Shown: positions 60,457-64,000 of the stretch, piece after piece
How positions within the stretch are numbered: position 1 is the stretch's first letter
Layout: each line of letters starts with the position of its first letter
Assembly: GCA_902492935.1 (NCBI GenBank)
Contig: CABUNJ010000007.1
Coordinates: 1 to 64,000 of the forward strand
Length of the DNA stretch: 64,000 nt
Source: an uncultured Collinsella sp.
GTDB lineage: Bacteria > Actinomycetota > Coriobacteriia > Coriobacteriales > Coriobacteriaceae
Reading direction: 5' to 3'
Position numbers and translations under genes: made by a program
Notes under the pieces: model-generated
Told to the model about the DNA's origin: nothing
The model's database searches: none
Seen by the model: only the letters and a program-made list of their open reading frames with translations

Positions 60457-61948
60457 GGCGAAGCCCATCATGATCCAGGGCACCATGTCGAACGCGGGGA
60501 AGAGCCTGCTTGCGGCTGGGCTGTGCCGTGTGCTTTCGCAGGACGGCCTGCGCGTGGCTCCCTTCAAGAGCCAGAACATGGCGCTCAACAGCGGTGTCAC
60601 GGCCGACGGGCTCGAGATGGGGCGCGCCCAGATCATGCAGGCCGAGGCGTGCGGCATCGCGCCCGACGTGCGTATGAACCCCATCCTGCTCAAGCCCGAA
60701 AGCGACCACCGAAGCCAGCTCATCGTGGCCGGCAAGGCGCAGGGAGCCTTCGCTGCGAGGGACTACTTCGCGCGAAAGAAGGCGCTCATGCCGCAGATTT
60801 TGGGGGCGTTCGATTCGCTCGCGGAGGAAAACGACGTCATCGTCATCGAGGGCGCCGGCAGCCCCGTCGAAATCAACCTTGCCGAAAACGACATCGTCAA
60901 CATGGGGCTCGCGCGCGCCGTGTCCTCCCCCGTGCTGCTCGCGGGCGACATCGACCCAGGCGGGGTGTTTGCCCAGCTCTACGGCACGGTCGCGCTCCTT
61001 GCGCCCGAGGACCGCGCGCTTTTGCGGGGGCTTGTGGTGAATAAGTTCCGCGGCGACGTGGAAATCCTGCGCCCGGGTTTGGCCCCGCTCGAGAAGATGT
61101 GCGGGGTTCCCGTCGTGGGGGTCGTGCCGTATCTTACGCTCGACCTAGACGACGAGGACTCGCTCGCGCCGCGCCTATCTGCCCGCGAGGCGCGCGGCGT
61201 CATCGACGTCGCCGTCGTGCGCCTTCCGCATCTGTCGAACTTCACCGACTTCGACCCGCTTTCGCGCGTGCCCGGCGTGGGCGTGCGCTACGTTTCCTCG
61301 ACGACCGATCTGGGCCGACCCGACCTGGTGGTGCTCCCTGGCTCGAAGACCACGCTCGACGACGCGCGCTGGCTTGCGGCTAGCGGCATCGGAGCCTGTG
61401 TACGCGCGCTTTCGGGCGCGGGCACGCCGGTGCTCGGCATATGCGGAGGCTACCAGCTTTTGGGAGACGAGCTTTCCGACCCGCACGGCAGGGAAGGCGC
61501 TGGCACCGCGCGCGGGCTCGGGCTCATCCCTGCAAGTACGGTGTTCAAGGAGGAAAAGCGCCTCGCCCAGTCGGAGCTGCGAATCACGGGCGCCCAAGGC
61601 GCGTTTTCGGTGTGGAACGGCATGACGGCGCGCGGGTACGAGATTCACGACGGCGAAACGACCGTCTCCTGCGCCCCTGCGGGCACGATTGGCGGCAAAC
61701 CAGAAGGCGCGGCCTGCGGAAACGTGTTCGGAACCTATCTCCACGGCCTGTTCGACGAACCGGGGGTGGCGCTCGCCCTCGCGCGCTCGCTCGCGCGCAT
61801 GCGCGGCCTGCCCGAGAGCGTCGTGGGTGCTGCGGGCGCGGCGTCCGCAGCCGATCACCGTGCGCGCGAGTTCGACCGCCTGGCCGACGTCGTGCGCGGG
61901 GCGCTCGACATGGAGTATGTCTACCGCATTATCGAGGAGGGCGTATGA
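60449..61948 (+). CDS. cbiP: Cobyric acid synthase
   Basis: CbiP/CobQ amidates the b, d, e and g side chains. The 499-residue protein has the N-terminal P-loop GTMSNAGKSLLAAGLC, the SQNMALNSGVTADGLEMGRAQ-type segment, the VRLPHLSNFTDFDPL junction and the C-terminal amidotransferase with Cys 332 in GICGGYQLL. The GTG at 60449 follows AAGGAGGT with 7-base spacing. The stop overlaps the next ATG. Confidence 0.95.
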   Translation: MGRAKPIMIQGTMSNAGKSLLAAGLCRVLSQDGLRVAPFKSQNMALNSGVTADGLEMGRAQIMQAEACGIAPDVRMNPILLKPESDHRSQLIVAGKAQGAFAARDYFARKKALMPQILGAFDSLAEENDVIVIEGAGSPVEINLAENDIVNMGLARAVSSPVLLAGDIDPGGVFAQLYGTVALLAPEDRALLRGLVVNKFRGDVEILRPGLAPLEKMCGVPVVGVVPYLTLDLDDEDSLAPRLSAREARGVIDVAVVRLPHLSNFTDFDPLSRVPGVGVRYVSSTTDLGRPDLVVLPGSKTTLDDARWLAASGIGACVRALSGAGTPVLGICGGYQLLGDELSDPHGREGAGTARGLGLIPASTVFKEEKRLAQSELRITGAQGAFSVWNGMTARGYEIHDGETTVSCAPAGTIGGKPEGAACGNVFGTYLHGLFDEPGVALALARSLARMRGLPESVVGAAGAASAADHRAREFDRLADVVRGALDMEYVYRIIEEGV

Positions 61949-62460
61949 TCCACGTGTATCATGGCGACGGCAAAGGCAAGACCACGGCGGCGATGGGCCT
62001 CGCCCTTCGCATGCTCGCCGCAGGCCGCCGCGTCGTCGTCGTGCAGTTCCTGAAAGACGGCGAAAGCGGGGAGGTGCGCCTGCTCGCCGAGCATTTCGGC
62101 GTGCCCGTGTTCGCGGGGAAGGCGTCGGACAAGTTTACCTGGTCCATGACGTCGGAAGAACTTGCCGCGACGCGCGAGCTGCACGATGGGAACCTCGCTT
62201 CCGCGCTCGCCGAGCTCGAGGGCGCGCAGGAGGGGCTGCTCGTGCTCGACGAGGCGTTCGACGCGCTTTCGAAGGGGCTTGTCGACGAGGCGCTCGTGGA
62301 CCGCGCGCTCGATATGTCCGCGCGCGGCGTCGAAGTAGCGCTCACCGGGCGCGCGCCTTCCCGCAAGATCGTGGAGAAGGCCGACTACATAACCGAGATG
62401 CGGTGCGAGAAACACCCCTACGAGCAGGGGATATGTGCAAGGGAAGGAGTGGAGTACTAG
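61945..62460 (+). CDS. btuR: Cob(I)yrinic acid a,c-diamide adenosyltransferase (BtuR/CobA type)
   Basis: This enzyme adds the 5'-deoxyadenosyl group to cobalt. The 171-residue protein has the P-loop GDGKGKTTAAMGLALR, VVVVQFLKDG, and the LLVLDEAFDAL Walker B-like segment with TGRAPSRKIVEKADYITEM near the end. The overlap with cbiP (ATGA) and direct abutment to cbiC show co-translation. Confidence 0.94.
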   Translation: MIHVYHGDGKGKTTAAMGLALRMLAAGRRVVVVQFLKDGESGEVRLLAEHFGVPVFAGKASDKFTWSMTSEELAATRELHDGNLASALAELEGAQEGLLVLDEAFDALSKGLVDEALVDRALDMSARGVEVALTGRAPSRKIVEKADYITEMRCEKHPYEQGICAREGVEY

Positions 62461-63102
62461 ATGGATTCCAAGGAGATGGCGCCCGGCGACATCGAGCGGC
62501 GCAGCTTTGAGATCATCACCGAAGAGCTCGGCGGCCGCACGTTCCCGCCGCTCGAAGAGCCCGTCGTGAAGCGCGTCATCCACACCACTGCTGACTTCTC
62601 GTACGCCGATTCCCTCGTGTTCACCCATGACGCCGCGCACTGTGCGCTCGACGCACTGCGCGCAGGGGCCACGGTGCTCACCGACACGAACATGGCGCTC
62701 GCAGGCATAAGCAAGCCCGCGCTCGCGAAGATCGGCTGCAAGGCCGTGTGCTACATGGCCGACCCTGATGTCGCCGCAACGGCGCGCGCCGCGGGCACGA
62801 CTCGCGCCGTTGCGAGCATGGACAAAGCTTGCGGTATCGAGGGTCCGCTCATCGTGGCCGTCGGCAACGCTCCCACAGCACTTCTGCGCCTCGCCGAGCT
62901 CATGGACGCGGGGAAGATCGCGCCCGCGCTCGTCGTTGGGGTGCCGGTCGGGTTTGTGAACGTGGTCGAGGCGAAAGAGGAGCTACTCGCGCGACGCGTG
63001 CCGGCCATCGTCGCGAGGGGTCGCAAGGGCGGTTCGACCGTGGCGGCCGCCATTATGAACGCGCTGCTCTACCAGATCACGCGCCCAGGCGGCCCGAAGT
63101 GA
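62461..63102 (+). CDS. cbiC: Cobalt-precorrin-8 methylmutase
   Basis: CbiC moves the C11 methyl to C12. The 213-residue protein has the catalytic His in KRVIHTTADFSYADSLVF, the TDTNMALAGISK segment and the VGVPVGFVNVVEAKE motif. The start abuts the btuR stop exactly, and its end overlaps cbiJ by four bases. Confidence 0.95.
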   Translation: MDSKEMAPGDIERRSFEIITEELGGRTFPPLEEPVVKRVIHTTADFSYADSLVFTHDAAHCALDALRAGATVLTDTNMALAGISKPALAKIGCKAVCYMADPDVAATARAAGTTRAVASMDKACGIEGPLIVAVGNAPTALLRLAELMDAGKIAPALVVGVPVGFVNVVEAKEELLARRVPAIVARGRKGGSTVAAAIMNALLYQITRPGGPK

Positions 63103-63872
63103 CGGCGCCCGCATCCGCGCCGGCGCTGCGCATCTTCGCCGGCACCACCGAGGGCCGCCTTCTGTGCGAATGGGCGAGCGGGGCGGGCATCCCCGCCCGT
63201 GCCTACGCGGCAACCGAGTACGGAGGCGAGCTTTTGGGCGAGCTTCCGGGCATCGAGGTGCATGCGGGCAGGCTCGACGAGGCCGACATGGAGCGCGAGC
63301 TTTCCGGCGCGCGCATCGTCGTCGACGCCACGCACCCCTTCGCTACGCTCGCAAGCGGCAACATCCGGGCCGCTTCGCTCGCCGTGGGTGCACGATGCCT
63401 GCGCCTTGCGCGCCCGGTCGAGGCGCTGCCCAAAGGCGTCGTGTCGGTCGCGTCGATCGCCTGCGCGGCGCGCTTTCTCTCCGAGAACCCTGGTCGCGCG
63501 CTTCTCACGACGGGGAGCAAGGAGCTTGCTCCCTACACGCGCGTCGCCGATTTCGCGGAGCGCTTCTTCGTGCGTGTGCTCCCGCTGCCCGGTGCTATAA
63601 CGAAGTGCATCGACGCGGGGTTTTCGCCGTCGCACGTCATTGGCATGCAGGGGCCCTTCACCCGCGAGCTCAACGAGGCGATGCTTCGGCAGGTGGGCGC
63701 CCAGTGGCTTGTGACCAAGGACTCGGGAACCGTAGGCGGCACGGCCGAGAAGCTCGCCGCCGCGCGCGACGCGGGAGCGTGCTGCATCGTGGTCACCCGT
63801 CCCGCCGAGGGGGGCGGGGCCCTTTCGCTTCGGGAAGTGGAAGACGCGCTCTTAAGGGAGTTCGCGCGCTAG
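63099..63872 (+). CDS. cbiJ: Cobalt-precorrin-6A reductase
   Basis: CbiJ reduces the macrocycle with NADPH. The 257-residue protein has the N-terminal IFAGTTEGRLLCEWA, the DATHPFATLASGNIRAA motif, LLTTGSKELAPY, and the GMQGPFTRELNEAML and TKDSGTVGGTAEKLAAA segments of the family. The GTG start overlaps cbiC. It is the last B12 gene in the window and is followed within 50 bases by an IS fragment. Confidence 0.94.
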   Translation: MTAPASAPALRIFAGTTEGRLLCEWASGAGIPARAYAATEYGGELLGELPGIEVHAGRLDEADMERELSGARIVVDATHPFATLASGNIRAASLAVGARCLRLARPVEALPKGVVSVASIACAARFLSENPGRALLTTGSKELAPYTRVADFAERFFVRVLPLPGAITKCIDAGFSPSHVIGMQGPFTRELNEAMLRQVGAQWLVTKDSGTVGGTAEKLAAARDAGACCIVVTRPAEGGGALSLREVEDALLREFAR

Positions 63873-63921
63873 GCGCTCGCCGCGCCTGCGTGCCCTCCCG
63901 CCCGCGAGGAGGAGCGCCCCG

Positions 63922-64000
63922 AGTAAGCTCGACCCGTACAAGCCCGTCATCCGCCAAAAGCTCGAGGACGACGCGCGGAACTGGCGCAAGCAGCCCTTCA
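63922..64000 (+). mobile_element. IS21-family IstA transposase fragment (partial, cut by window edge)
   Basis: The frame reads SKLDPYKPVIRQKLEDDARN and then WRKQPF, which matches the linker and start of the core in IS21 IstA transposases (KLDPYKPxIxxxLxxD...RKQ). No start codon in this frame is seen between the cbiJ stop and this point, so the N-terminal helix-turn-helix region appears to be missing. That means either a truncated copy or an insertion boundary. The rest lies outside the window. Confidence 0.5.

Overview
The window looks like a chromosomal stretch of a Coriobacteriia actinobacterium, probably Collinsella or a close relative. This is inferred from gene content and base composition: a high-GC background, an actinobacterial ileS T-box leader, a SigB/SigF-type sigma factor with an SpoIIAB-like partner, aroK-aroB, Asp23-nusB-xseB-tlyA-nadK-recN order, and a fructose PTS locus. 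I have no database match, so the genus is an inference.

Layout. Positions 1-640 hold the start of an S51-type peptidase gene, a nested palindromic element and three stacked hairpins. 640-15000 carries an iron-type alcohol/glycerol dehydrogenase, T-box-controlled ileS, lspA-rluD, a membrane glycosyltransferase, an orphan mini prepilin peptidase, a dGTPase-like HD protein, rarA, and a four-gene overlapping unit (DUF948-like protein, SpoIIAB-like protein, SigB/F-type sigma factor, AI-2E permease). 15000-28300 is mostly housekeeping: alaS-ruvX-mltG-yqeG-aroK-aroB-like, pepQ, efp, Asp23-nusB-xseB, and tlyA-nadK-recN. The aroB-like gene has lost the expected catalytic residues. 28300-36200 is a fructose module: an RpiR regulator divergent from fruA, then ptsH, ptsI and two fruK-type kinases. 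36300-42000 has a CCA-adding-type enzyme, two identical tRNA-Glu(CUC) genes, a flippase-like membrane protein, a TetR regulator and a radical SAM protein.

From about 41984 to the right end the composition becomes visibly more GC-rich, and nearly everything concerns tetrapyrroles and vitamin B12. A minus-strand operon led by a cobalamin riboswitch encodes a CbiK cobaltochelatase with a Tat motif and a lipobox, a small NEAT-like lipoprotein, a binding lipoprotein with a NEAT-like N-terminal domain, a FecCD permease and an ATPase with an extra C-terminal domain. A tightly overlapping plus-strand operon, starting at 47919, encodes almost the whole anaerobic cobalamin route: CbiF, CbiD, CbiG, CbiH, CbiE-CbiT, CbiA, CobT, CobU, CobS, a CobU-like/CobC fusion, CbiB, CobD, CbiP, BtuR, CbiC and CbiJ. 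An IS21 IstA-like fragment lies directly after it.

The most unusual point is the start of the corrin pathway. The only chelatase in the window is predicted to sit outside the membrane. The place of CbiL, the first corrin-ring C-methyltransferase, is taken by a 77-residue in-frame remnant made of its first few and last ~60 residues. Either these early steps are encoded elsewhere, or the cell takes up an already metallated or methylated tetrapyrrole through the neighbouring NEAT/FecCD transporter and finishes it. The composition shift, the shared repeat near the left edge and the IS fragment at the right edge suggest the B12 block was acquired as an island.
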